Origin: Candidatus Rhabdochlamydia sp.
Lineage (GTDB): Bacteria; Chlamydiota; Chlamydiia; Chlamydiales; Rhabdochlamydiaceae
Length of the DNA: 7,365 bases
Assembly: GCA_030043495.1 (NCBI GenBank)
Contig: JASHXO010000142.1
Span: 1-7,365 of the forward strand
Direction: 5' to 3'
A program made the translations under genes and the position numbers. Positions 1-5,797 of the stretch are shown piece by piece. Position 1 is the stretch's first letter. Every line of letters starts with the position of its first letter. The notes under the pieces were generated by a model. It made no database searches. It was not told the DNA's origin and saw only the letters and a list, made by a program, of their open reading frames with translations.

Positions 1-2
1 TG

Positions 3-65
3 CTTGGACAACTGCTTACCTCGCTAGCATCTGCATTTCTGATCGAACAAAATAGATGGAACTAA
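3..65 (+). CDS. Possible C-terminal end of an upstream plus-strand gene (partial)
   Basis: Frame 3 is open from the window edge for 20 codons to a TAA at 63-65 and reads LGQLLTSLASAFLIEQNRWN, which is protein-like (amphipathic, no odd composition). A second frame is also open to a TAG at 53-55, so the assignment is weak. If real, the gene is convergent with the minus-strand gene whose stop lies at 102-104, leaving 36 bp between the two stops. No product can be named from so short a tail. Confidence 0.25.
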   Translation, partial: LGQLLTSLASAFLIEQNRWN

Positions 66-89
66 GTAAGATCGCACTTAAACTTATGC

Positions 90-103
90 AATTTTTTAAA
101 ATT
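90..103. terminator. Weak AT-only inverted repeat between convergent genes
   Basis: AATTTT (90-95) and AAAATT (98-103) are complementary across a 2-base loop and overlap the stop codon of the minus-strand gene. The stem has no G-C pairs and the loop is too tight to form as drawn, so it is at best a poor terminator. It is listed only because nothing better lies at this convergent junction. Confidence 0.15.
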
Positions 104-890
104 ACATGTAGAGGCATTCAATCCGGTCATTTCTCTTCGGCCCGATAATCTTCCAGCTAAGCTGTAGAAAATGGGCCCCCAGTTGGATTTGTCCAAAGTA
201 CGCATTCGGTCCGCTGAGATGGGAATCGACCGATACCAAAAGAGTTTCGCTTTTGGGTTTGAGATGAAAAAGAAAAACAGGTTTGGTGGCACCGTGGCGT
301 AAATGCTCTAAGCCAATCGTCCCACTCGCTAAATCCAATGTCCAGCGCAAAGAATTGCTAAACTGGATCTCTTGGTCATTCTCTATTTGCCACACCCCGC
401 TTTCTTGAAATAAGATCACCGAAGGGTTTTCTTCGATGACCTTGGCGTCGCCTTTTCCTTTTTTGATCGGAATCTCTGTATGGAGCTTGGCATTAATGAG
501 CAGCATTTTGACTGCTTTCAATCGCTGCCAACAGAGCAATAAAACATCTTGCGCTTGTTTAAAGTTCAAAGTTGCGCGAGCCGAGGAAGGAATTTCAGCG
601 ATATAATATTTGCGCTTTTCCTGAGGGGCTAATAGCTCATAGGCTTTGCGCAAGAATTGTTCAAATTCTTTTTTTAGCGGATAGACTGAATTAAAGCGAT
701 AAAAGCGGATTTTTCCCTCATAGAAACTCTGGACCACCCCGGCCTTTTCCAACTTGGCGAATCCCTTTTGAATCGGTGTCAGGGGAGTATTCAGCAGGCG
801 TTGCAGCTGTGTTCCATAGCCTTTCTCGTTAATCAATAAAAAAAAGAGGATTTTTTCGATATTTTTGCTTCCAAGCAGAGCAGACAACAT
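102..890 (-). CDS. Winged-helix DNA-binding protein with C-terminal lipocalin-like (DUF6314-like) domain; candidate regulator of the divergent biotin operon
   Basis: The 262-residue product has two parts. Residues about 8-70 look like a winged helix-turn-helix of the ArsR/MarR type seen in many single-component regulators: a SKNIEKILFFLL first helix, a GTQLQRLL helix, a recognition-helix region TPIQKGFAKLEKAGVV, and a wing EGKIRFYRFN, followed by a helix typical of these proteins (PLKKEFEQFLRKAYELL). Residues about 120-262 match the pattern I know from DUF6314 proteins: a GKGDAKV strand, an ILFQESGVW strand, a SLRWTL strand, a VFLFHL strand, a VDSHL segment and a closing WKIIGPKR (W246, 250-253), which suggests a calycin barrel. 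The start at 890 is supported by a full GGAGGT at 900-905, 9 bp upstream. There is no signal peptide or membrane segment, so it should be cytosolic. It is divergent from bioB across 196 bp, the usual place for a local regulator. The DUF6314 link is from memory of motif order; a ligand is not known. Confidence 0.72.
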   Translation of the reverse strand: MLSALLGSKNIEKILFFLLINEKGYGTQLQRLLNTPLTPIQKGFAKLEKAGVVQSFYEGKIRFYRFNSVYPLKKEFEQFLRKAYELLAPQEKRKYYIAEIPSSARATLNFKQAQDVLLLCWQRLKAVKMLLINAKLHTEIPIKKGKGDAKVIEENPSVILFQESGVWQIENDQEIQFSNSLRWTLDLASGTIGLEHLRHGATKPVFLFHLKPKSETLLVSVDSHLSGPNAYFGQIQLGAHFLQLSWKIIGPKRNDRIECLYM

Positions 891-899
891 AAAATTTCC

Positions 900-905
900 A
901 CCTCC
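900..905 (-). promoter_or_regulatory. Ribosome binding site of the winged-helix gene
   Basis: On the minus strand this reads GGAGGT, a full match to the anti-Shine-Dalgarno core, placed 9 bp before the ATG at 888-890. It fixes the start of the regulator gene and is much stronger than anything in front of bioB. Confidence 0.7.
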
Positions 906-942
906 ATTTTAGTTTTTGTGAACTACAATTGAGAAATAAGAT

Positions 943-971
943 TTTAAATATATGGAAAATGAACATTTCAA
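943..971 (-). promoter_or_regulatory. Candidate promoter of the winged-helix gene
   Basis: Reading the minus strand, TTGAAA (966-971) is followed after 17 bp by TTTAAA (943-948, four of six bases of the -10 consensus). The predicted transcript would start about 45 bp upstream of the ATG. Assigned by eye in AT-rich DNA. Confidence 0.35.
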
Positions 972-974
972 CCA

Positions 975-984
975 ACTTATAAGT
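975..984. promoter_or_regulatory. 10-bp perfect palindrome in the divergent promoter region
   Basis: ACTTATAAGT is its own reverse complement. It sits directly behind the -35 element proposed for the winged-helix gene and about 100 bp upstream of bioB. A dimeric winged-helix protein could bind here, but a 10-bp AT-rich palindrome can occur by chance. Confidence 0.2.
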
Positions 985-1026
985 CACATCACATATTAAA
1001 TAGGTTAATTCCGCAAATTCCCCCTC

Positions 1027-1055
1027 TTGAAATTGCCGCCGCTTCATGCGTAAAT
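1027..1055 (+). promoter_or_regulatory. Candidate promoter of the bio operon
   Basis: TTGAAA (1027-1032) is followed after 17 bp by GTAAAT (1050-1055). The -10 matches only three of six consensus bases. Transcription would start near 1062, leaving a leader of about 25 bases. The region overlaps the 1052-1067 palindrome, so a protein bound there would block this promoter. No BirA-type operator with the usual 14-16 bp spacing is seen. Confidence 0.3.
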
Positions 1056-1067
1056 CGTTTTCGATTT
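1052..1067. promoter_or_regulatory. 16-bp interrupted palindrome upstream of bioB, candidate operator
   Basis: AAATCG (1052-1057) and CGATTT (1062-1067) are exact inverted repeats around a TTTT spacer, ending 19 bp before the bioB ATG. The position overlaps the proposed -10 and start point, as expected for a repressor site. It could also form a 6-bp RNA hairpin followed by a short T run, but the stem is too weak to be a convincing attenuator. The binding protein is unknown; the divergent winged-helix protein is the obvious candidate. Confidence 0.35.
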
Positions 1068-1086
1068 TTTACTCTGAGAACAAAAC

Positions 1087-2052
1087 ATGATCCGAAACGA
1101 TTGGACGATAATCGAGGTGGAACAACTGTATCACACCTCGCTTTTTGAATTGCTGATCAAAGCTAGCGAGACGCATCGAAGATTTCATGATCCCGTTGAA
1201 GTGCAAATCTGCACTTTGATTTCTATCAAAACTGGCGGTTGTCCTGAAGATTGCAAATACTGCGCACAATCATCGCGCTATCAAACAAATGTCAAAGCTG
1301 AAGCCATGATGACCTTGGAAGAAGTGAAAGAGCGAGCCAAGGCAGCTTTAAGACAAGGCGTAACGCGCATCTGCTTGGGAGCAGCTTGGAAAAGAATCCG
1401 GGATGGCGCAGCCTTTGATTCTATCCTTCAGATGGTCTCTGAACTTGCAAAATTGGGAGTTGAAGTCTGCTGCACGTTGGGGACTTTAAATCCGGCTCAG
1501 GCACAAAAGCTAAAAGAGGCTGGCCTGTATGCCTATAACCACAATATCGACACATCGCGCGAATATTATCCCCAGGTGATCACCACGCGCACTTTCGATG
1601 ACAGGCTGCAAACGCTAGACATTGTCCGCAAGATAAACATTAGCGTCTGCTGTGGAGGGATTCTCGGCCTCGGCGAGTCCGAAGAAGACCGGATCTCATT
1701 TCTGCACACCTTATGCACGCAAAGCGCCCATCCCGAATCGGTGCCGATCAATCAGCTCCATCGCGTACCAGGCACGCCTTTCGAACATCAGGAGCCCATC
1801 AATTTTTGGGAAGTTCTGCGCACGGTAGCAACCGCACGAATCCTCATGCCGGCCACCATGGTCCGTCTTTCCGCAGGGCGTATCAAACTGAGTTGGGAAC
1901 AACAGGCTCTTTGCTTTTTGGCAGGCGCGAATTCTCTTTGGTTCGGAGAAAAATTGTTGACCGTCGCCAATCCCGCCGTGGAGAGCGATGAAGCGATGTT
2001 TTCCTTATTTGGATTCAAAAAAAGACCCGCATATGTTCATCGACGCGATTAA
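1087..2052 (+). CDS. bioB: Biotin synthase (radical SAM sulfur insertion)
   Basis: Converts dethiobiotin to biotin in the last step of the pathway, using S-adenosylmethionine radicals and a sacrificial [2Fe-2S] cluster as sulfur source. The radical SAM motif C52-x3-C56-x2-C59 lies in GGCPEDCKYC. The ligands of the second cluster are all present: C96 in RICLGAAW, C128 in VCCTLG, C188 in VCCGGILGLGE and R260 in MVRLSAGR. The 321-residue length is a little short of E. coli BioB (346) because the C-terminal tail is trimmed, which is common. The start at 1087 matches the family's N-terminus (MIRNDWTIIEVEQLY against the E. coli RPRWTLSQVTELF), but the ribosome binding site is weak (GAGAA, 1076-1080). 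It is the first gene of the operon and its last 20 bp overlap bioF. Cytosolic. Confidence 0.97.
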   Translation: MIRNDWTIIEVEQLYHTSLFELLIKASETHRRFHDPVEVQICTLISIKTGGCPEDCKYCAQSSRYQTNVKAEAMMTLEEVKERAKAALRQGVTRICLGAAWKRIRDGAAFDSILQMVSELAKLGVEVCCTLGTLNPAQAQKLKEAGLYAYNHNIDTSREYYPQVITTRTFDDRLQTLDIVRKINISVCCGGILGLGESEEDRISFLHTLCTQSAHPESVPINQLHRVPGTPFEHQEPINFWEVLRTVATARILMPATMVRLSAGRIKLSWEQQALCFLAGANSLWFGEKLLTVANPAVESDEAMFSLFGFKKRPAYVHRRD

Positions 2053-3118
2053 AAAATTAATAAAAGCAGGGAGTTTGCGCTCGTTAAAACAGCGAGAAAA
2101 ACTGATCGACTTGTCATCGAATGATTATTTGGGCTTATCGCAAGACCTGTCTTTTCAACAAGCAATCATCGCTCGTTGGGAACAGTGGAGCAAAATCGTG
2201 TCCAAAAGAGTAGGATCTACAGGTTCGCGCCTTTTGACTGGCAACCATGTTTTCTTTGAGGAAATCGAAGAAGAGATCTCCCGCTTTCATGGCTTTCCCG
2301 CGGCGACGCTTTTTAACTGCGGCTACATGGCCAATTTGGCCCTGCTCTCCTCTCTTTTTACTGAAAAAGACACATTGATCGCAGATCTCGAGGTCCATGC
2401 CTCTCTTCACGACGGAATGAAACTCTCCAAGGCCCGCAAATTTTATTTTCGCCACAATGATCTCGATCACCTCGAAAGGCGCATGAAAAACAATAGCCGA
2501 TGTTTTGTCGTTGTCGAATCAATTTATTCCATGAGCGGCCAGCGTGCCCCGTTGACAGAAATTGCAAAACTTTGTGAAAGGTATGCAGCAAACCTTATCG
2601 TCGATGAGGCTCATGCGATCGGCGTAATCGGCCCTCAAGGAAAAGGGCTTATCGCTCAGGATAATTTGCAAGAATGCGTCTTTGCATGCATAAGCGCGTT
2701 CGGAAAAGCTCTAGGAGTGCATGGAGCAGTTGTCCTAGGACAAAAGCTGCTCAAAAAGATGCTTTTAAACTTCGCACGTCCGCTGATTTACACCACAGCA
2801 CTTCCTCTGCCGCTGTTAGCGGCGATTGCTTGCAGCTATGAACGCTTTCCCTCAATGGAGAGCGAAAGGAGCCGAATCTTCAATCTGTGCACAAAATTTC
2901 AATTTCCCTCGCATATCCATCCGATCTTGATCTCTGGAAATTCACAGGCCAAACTTCTTTCGCATTTTCTCGCACATCAAGGCCTTGATGTCCGTCCGAT
3001 CTTGAGTCCCACAGTCCCTAAAGGTGAAGAACGGCTGCGTATAACTATGCACAGTTTTAATGAAAGCCATCATGTCCAATGCTGTTTAGAAAATATCAAT
3101 AAATGGAATGAATTATGA
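2033..3118 (+). CDS. bioF: 8-amino-7-oxononanoate (KAPA) synthase
   Basis: PLP-dependent decarboxylating condensation of L-alanine with a pimeloyl thioester to give KAPA. With the start at 2033 the protein has 361 residues. Visible family features: SSNDYLGLS (28-36), H122 in LEVHASL, which stacks on PLP, VDEAH with D191 and H194, the Schiff-base lysine K225 in SAFGKALGVHGA, and R336 in ERLRITMH near the substrate carboxylate. An in-frame ATG at 1988 would add 15 residues. It has a GGAG four bases upstream, but those residues lie wholly inside bioB's frame and do not resemble the family, so I prefer 2033 (20-bp overlap with bioB). Related alpha-oxoamine synthases such as glycine C-acetyltransferase look similar; the operon setting makes BioF the clear choice. 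The N-terminal region before SSNDYLGL is shorter than in E. coli. Confidence 0.94.
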   Translation: MFIDAIKKLIKAGSLRSLKQREKLIDLSSNDYLGLSQDLSFQQAIIARWEQWSKIVSKRVGSTGSRLLTGNHVFFEEIEEEISRFHGFPAATLFNCGYMANLALLSSLFTEKDTLIADLEVHASLHDGMKLSKARKFYFRHNDLDHLERRMKNNSRCFVVVESIYSMSGQRAPLTEIAKLCERYAANLIVDEAHAIGVIGPQGKGLIAQDNLQECVFACISAFGKALGVHGAVVLGQKLLKKMLLNFARPLIYTTALPLPLLAAIACSYERFPSMESERSRIFNLCTKFQFPSHIHPILISGNSQAKLLSHFLAHQGLDVRPILSPTVPKGEERLRITMHSFNESHHVQCCLENINKWNEL

Positions 3119-3741
3119 GAAAAATCGTTGTGGCAGGAATTGGTACCGATGTGGGAAAGACGGTCGTCTCGTCCATTTTGACTTATGCGTTGGACGCTAA
3201 TTACTGGAAGCCGGTGCAGTGCGGAGTTTGCAGCGATCGCGAAAGGATTGAAGAACTTCTCGGCAAAGGGTGCACATTTCCCGAAGCCGTCTATTTAAAA
3301 GCACCTCGCTCGCCACATCATGCTGCCCAATTGGAAGGCATCGCAATTGATCCGATGCAAATTGTCCCTCCCCAATCAGAGCGCACATTGATCATTGAAG
3401 GATGCGGCGGAATTCTCGTTCCGCTCAATCTTCAAACATTGACGATTGATCTTTTCGCCAGTTGGGATTGTGAATGGGTGATTGTCTCGCGCCATTACAT
3501 CGGGAACATCAACCATTCTCTGCTCACTTTGGAATCCCTACAGAAACGCTTCCTTAACATCAAGGGGATCATCTTCAATGGCAATCCTTGTCCACAGACG
3601 GAATCGGCGATTCTCAAATTCTCGAACTTACCTTGCATTGCAAGATTACAACAGGAGCCACAATGGAACTTAAAGACAATTCATGCTTATGCAAGCCTCT
3701 GGATGGGACAAAAAATCTTTCGGAACGCGATCAGAAAGTGA
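3115..3741 (+). CDS. bioD: ATP-dependent dethiobiotin synthetase
   Basis: Carboxylates DAPA with CO2 and ATP and closes the ureido ring to give dethiobiotin. Motifs seen in the 208-residue product: the P-loop GIGTDVGKT (8-16, K15), the substrate/Mg lysine K32 in WKPVQCG, EGCGGILVPL (95-104) matching the E. coli EGAGG segment with the Mg-binding glutamate E95, the GNINHSLLT segment (130-138) of the dimer interface and product pocket, and the nucleotide-base segment IFNGNP (153-158, N155). Length is close to the usual 220-225. The ATG at 3115 overlaps the bioF stop as ATGA, so its translation is probably coupled to bioF. The last 79 bp also encode the start of bioA in another frame. Confidence 0.95.
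   Translation: MRKIVVAGIGTDVGKTVVSSILTYALDANYWKPVQCGVCSDRERIEELLGKGCTFPEAVYLKAPRSPHHAAQLEGIAIDPMQIVPPQSERTLIIEGCGGILVPLNLQTLTIDLFASWDCEWVIVSRHYIGNINHSLLTLESLQKRFLNIKGIIFNGNPCPQTESAILKFSNLPCIARLQQEPQWNLKTIHAYASLWMGQKIFRNAIRK
3653..3657 (+). promoter_or_regulatory. Ribosome binding site of bioA, lying inside bioD
   Basis: AGGAG ends 5 bp before the ATG at 3663 and supports that start over the longer in-frame ATG at 3588 and over a GTG at 3738 that overlaps the bioD stop as GTGA. It lies within bioD's coding sequence. Confidence 0.6.
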
Positions 3742-4979
3742 TCTGGCATCCCTTCACGCAAATGCTGAACTCAAGATTGGCTATTCCCATTGTTAAGGCC
3801 AAAGGCGCCTATCTTTATGCTCAAGATGGGACGGCGTATCTCGATGCCATCTCCTCTTGGTGGGTCAATCTGCATGGACATGCACACCCCTATATCGCGA
3901 CTAAAATCGCAGCCCAAGCAGAAGATCTGGAACACGTGATGTTTGCCGGCTTTACGCATCTTCCAGCGATTGAATTGGGAGAAAAATTGACATCTCTCGC
4001 AGGAATGGACAAAATTTTCTATTCTGACAATGGCTCAACTGCAATCGAAACGGCCTTAAAAATGGCCCTGCAATACTGGTATAATCGCGGCGAGAAAAGA
4101 ATTAAATTTCTTTCATTGAAGGAGGGTTATCACGGTGAGACATTCGGAGCGATGTCTGCCTCAGGAAAAAATCATTTCAACCAGCCTTTTTGGGACCATC
4201 TTTTCCCCGTCGAATCTATCGATCCTCCGTTTATGGGCAGAGAAGAACAGTTTTTGAATGCTCTGCAAAACATCCTCAACACCGGTCAAATTGCGGCTTT
4301 TATCTTTGAGCCGCTGATTTTAGGACCTGGCGGAATGAAGATTTATTCCAAGCAGGCTTTGGATTCAGCTATCAAACTTTGCAAAGAGAAAGACGTGATC
4401 ACCATTGCTGATGAAGTGATGACTGGCTTTGGCAGAACGGGTCCCCTCTTTGCCTGCGATGCATTGGAGCAAAAGCCTGATATCCTCTGTTTGTCCAAAG
4501 GCATTACTGGAGGTTTTTTACCGCTGGGCGCGACGTTGTGCAAACAAGAGATTTATAATGCTTTTCTTTCTCCCTCGCTTTCAAAAGCTTTTCTGCACGG
4601 GCACTCATATACCGCCAATCCCCTTGCTTGTGCTACAGCGCTAGCCAGTCTTGAACTGCTGCTGAATGAAACTAGTCAAGAGCAAAGGAAGATGATCGAG
4701 AGCTGTCACCGCAAATTTTGCCAGAAATTCCAATCCCATCCCGCATTGGTACGCTGCGAGTTATTGGGAACGATTCTTATTCTCGAATACAAGAGTTCAG
4801 GCGCTCCGGGATATTTCAGCTCTGTCAAAGATCGTCTTTATGAATATTTCCTCGACCAAAAACTTTTGATCAGACCTTTTGGCAATATTGTACACATCAT
4901 CCCGCCCTATTGCATTACTCCAGAGGAACTGGAGCAGATTTACAATCATCTGACCATAACAATCGAGAACCATCGATGA
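3663..4979 (+). CDS. bioA: Adenosylmethionine-8-amino-7-oxononanoate (DAPA) aminotransferase
   Basis: Class III PLP aminotransferase that converts KAPA to 7,8-diaminopelargonate, usually with S-adenosylmethionine as amino donor. The 438-residue product aligns well with E. coli BioA (429): IWHPFTQ near the N-terminus, SSWW (64-67; W66 is E. coli W52), GYHGETFGAMS with Y156 (E. coli Y144), IADE with D250 binding the PLP ring nitrogen (E. coli D245), SKGITGG with the Schiff-base lysine K279 (E. coli K274), and IRPFG with R404 (E. coli R391). E159 replaces the aspartate at E. coli D147. The start at 3663 is chosen for its AGGAG; an ATG at 3588 would add 25 residues with no family match. It overlaps bioD by 79 bp and the next gene by 4 bp. 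Confidence 0.95.
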   Translation: MELKDNSCLCKPLDGTKNLSERDQKVIWHPFTQMLNSRLAIPIVKAKGAYLYAQDGTAYLDAISSWWVNLHGHAHPYIATKIAAQAEDLEHVMFAGFTHLPAIELGEKLTSLAGMDKIFYSDNGSTAIETALKMALQYWYNRGEKRIKFLSLKEGYHGETFGAMSASGKNHFNQPFWDHLFPVESIDPPFMGREEQFLNALQNILNTGQIAAFIFEPLILGPGGMKIYSKQALDSAIKLCKEKDVITIADEVMTGFGRTGPLFACDALEQKPDILCLSKGITGGFLPLGATLCKQEIYNAFLSPSLSKAFLHGHSYTANPLACATALASLELLLNETSQEQRKMIESCHRKFCQKFQSHPALVRCELLGTILILEYKSSGAPGYFSSVKDRLYEYFLDQKLLIRPFGNIVHIIPPYCITPEELEQIYNHLTITIENHR

Positions 4980-5593
4980 AATATTTTCATTCTTTAAGCA
5001 AGCATTTTCAAGCAATTTTATCAGACTATCTTTCTGATCCCCTTTCGCATGCCAAATGGCTTAACACGCTTTCCTATCTGGAAAATTGCGGCGCCCGCAA
5101 AATCGCCCGCAGCGAGCATCCTCAAAATGTCTCTAAACAGATGCTCAAACATGCTGCAGAGGAATTCCGCCATGCTTTTTATCTCAAGCAGCAGATCACA
5201 ACTAGATTGGGTTTCTTTCTTCCGTCTTATCACTTGAATGCAATATGGGGAGGCGTCGACACCTTGCGTTACCTCAATCGTTTGGAAGCGAAAATCCATC
5301 GCCTAGTCGATCTCTCTTGTTCACAACAGGCTGTATATTTTCTTGTTACCTATGCCATCGAGCTGCGTGCATCGGAAGTCTATCCGCTTTATCAGGATCT
5401 TTTAAACCAATGGAAATCTCCTGTCTCGGTGCGATCCATTCTCCTGGATGAAAAGGGTCACTTGGAAGAAATGCAAGCCCAGATCACTTCTCTAGACATT
5501 GATGAGAAAATCATTGCCTCAGCTTGCCAAATCGAAGGCACTTTATGTCAAGGATGGCTCAAGAAATTACAGGGCAATCGCATTCCTCTATAG
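4976..5593 (+). CDS. Ferritin-like di-metal protein, fifth gene of the biotin operon; candidate pimeloyl-precursor enzyme
   Basis: I do not recognise a named family. The 205-residue product is almost all helical with no signal peptide or membrane segment. It shows the ligand pattern of ferritin-like di-iron (or Mn/Fe) proteins: E36 in SYLENCGARKI, E63-F-R-H66 in AEEFRHAFYL, E129 in YAIELRASE, and E159-K-G-H162 in LLDEKGHLEEM. The spacings E36 to E63 (27) and E129 to E159 (30) fit a four-helix bundle with two ligands per helix pair. A heme-oxygenase-like di-metal fold is a less likely alternative. The ATG overlaps the bioA stop as ATGA, so it is translated with the operon; a longer in-frame ATG at 4910 lies deep in bioA and is rejected. 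Since the operon lacks every known gene for pimeloyl-ACP/CoA formation, I infer that it may act there, for example as an acyl-chain oxygenase. A role in iron or redox handling for BioB is the main alternative. Confidence 0.75.
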   Translation: MKYFHSLSKHFQAILSDYLSDPLSHAKWLNTLSYLENCGARKIARSEHPQNVSKQMLKHAAEEFRHAFYLKQQITTRLGFFLPSYHLNAIWGGVDTLRYLNRLEAKIHRLVDLSCSQQAVYFLVTYAIELRASEVYPLYQDLLNQWKSPVSVRSILLDEKGHLEEMQAQITSLDIDEKIIASACQIEGTLCQGWLKKLQGNRIPL

Positions 5594-5678
5594 GAAGAAG
5601 TTCTGGCCATGACAATTAATGGAGTCAAAGTTAGCGCCTTTTGTTTCTCCACATAGAGAAATTTTAATGCGATTGCCC
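5572..5678. repeat. 13-bp inverted repeat spanning the 3' end of the ferritin-like gene
   Basis: GGGCAATCGCATT (5572-5584, within the last codons of the ferritin-like gene) is the exact reverse complement of 5666-5678. Inside it a second pair, CTCTAT (5586-5591) and ATAGAG (5653-5658), is also complementary, so the arms match over about 19 bases with a small asymmetric gap. The enclosed loop is about 60 bases. This may be an mRNA 3'-end structure or the trace of an inverted duplication; there is no T run, so it is not a standard intrinsic terminator. Confidence 0.45.
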
Positions 5679-5703
5679 CGAAGAAATTAGAGATTATATC
5701 GAA

Positions 5704-5733
5704 GTGATTAAAAAGTTTTAATTTACACTTTTT
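5704..5733 (+). terminator. Weak AT-rich terminator-like hairpin after the bio operon
   Basis: ATTAAAA (5707-5713) pairs with TTTTAAT (5716-5722), GTG (5704-5706) can pair with CAC (5726-5728) across a 3-base bulge, and a run of five T follows (5729-5733). The stem is AT-rich with a tiny loop, so termination would be inefficient. It is the best intrinsic-terminator candidate in the 204-bp gap. Confidence 0.3.
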
Positions 5734-5762
5734 GCTTGACTCCTAAATTTTGAGATTCTAAC
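5722..5762 (+). promoter_or_regulatory. Candidate promoter for the exported-protein gene pair
   Basis: Two overlapping candidates are visible: TTTACA (5722-5727) with TAAATT (5744-5749, 16-bp spacer), and TTGACT (5736-5741) with TCTAAC (5757-5762, 15-bp spacer). I cannot choose between them by eye. Either gives a leader of roughly 30-45 bases before the ATG at 5798. Confidence 0.35.
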
Positions 5763-5782
5763 TTTGGTCTTTCTTTTCGCAA

Positions 5783-5788
5783 AAGGAG
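5783..5788 (+). promoter_or_regulatory. Ribosome binding site of the exported TPR-like gene
   Basis: AAGGAG ends 9 bp before the ATG at 5798. This is a good match and supports the start, which also begins directly with a signal-peptide-like segment. Confidence 0.65.
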
Positions 5789-5797
5789 AATATAAAC

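Noticed and set aside
1..101. A tRNA or other RNA gene at the left edge
   Set aside because: I could find no cloverleaf or anticodon arm in the 100 bases on either strand.
956..969. AAATG-AA-CATTT inverted repeat in the regulator's promoter
   Set aside because: Only a 5-bp stem in AT-rich DNA with a tight loop; below what can be separated from chance.
829..1047. Minus-strand open frame of 72 codons across the divergent promoter region
   Set aside because: It overlaps the winged-helix gene in another frame, has no convincing ribosome binding site and no recognisable protein features.
1988..2032. Upstream ATG extending bioF by 15 residues
   Set aside because: The extra residues MKRCFPYLDSKKDPH do not resemble BioF N-termini and fall in bioB's out-of-frame coding sequence. 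The GGAG in front is only 4 bp away. It cannot be fully excluded.
4910..4975. Upstream ATG extending the ferritin-like gene by 22 residues
   Set aside because: The extension lies inside bioA, has no helix-like or family-like content, and the ATGA junction at 4976 is a much better start.
5609..5656. Short open frame MTINGVKVSAFCFST just after the ferritin-like gene
   Set aside because: Fifteen codons with no good ribosome binding site (only a loose AGGAAG at 5592-5597), lying within the loop of the inverted repeat; chance is the simplest explanation.
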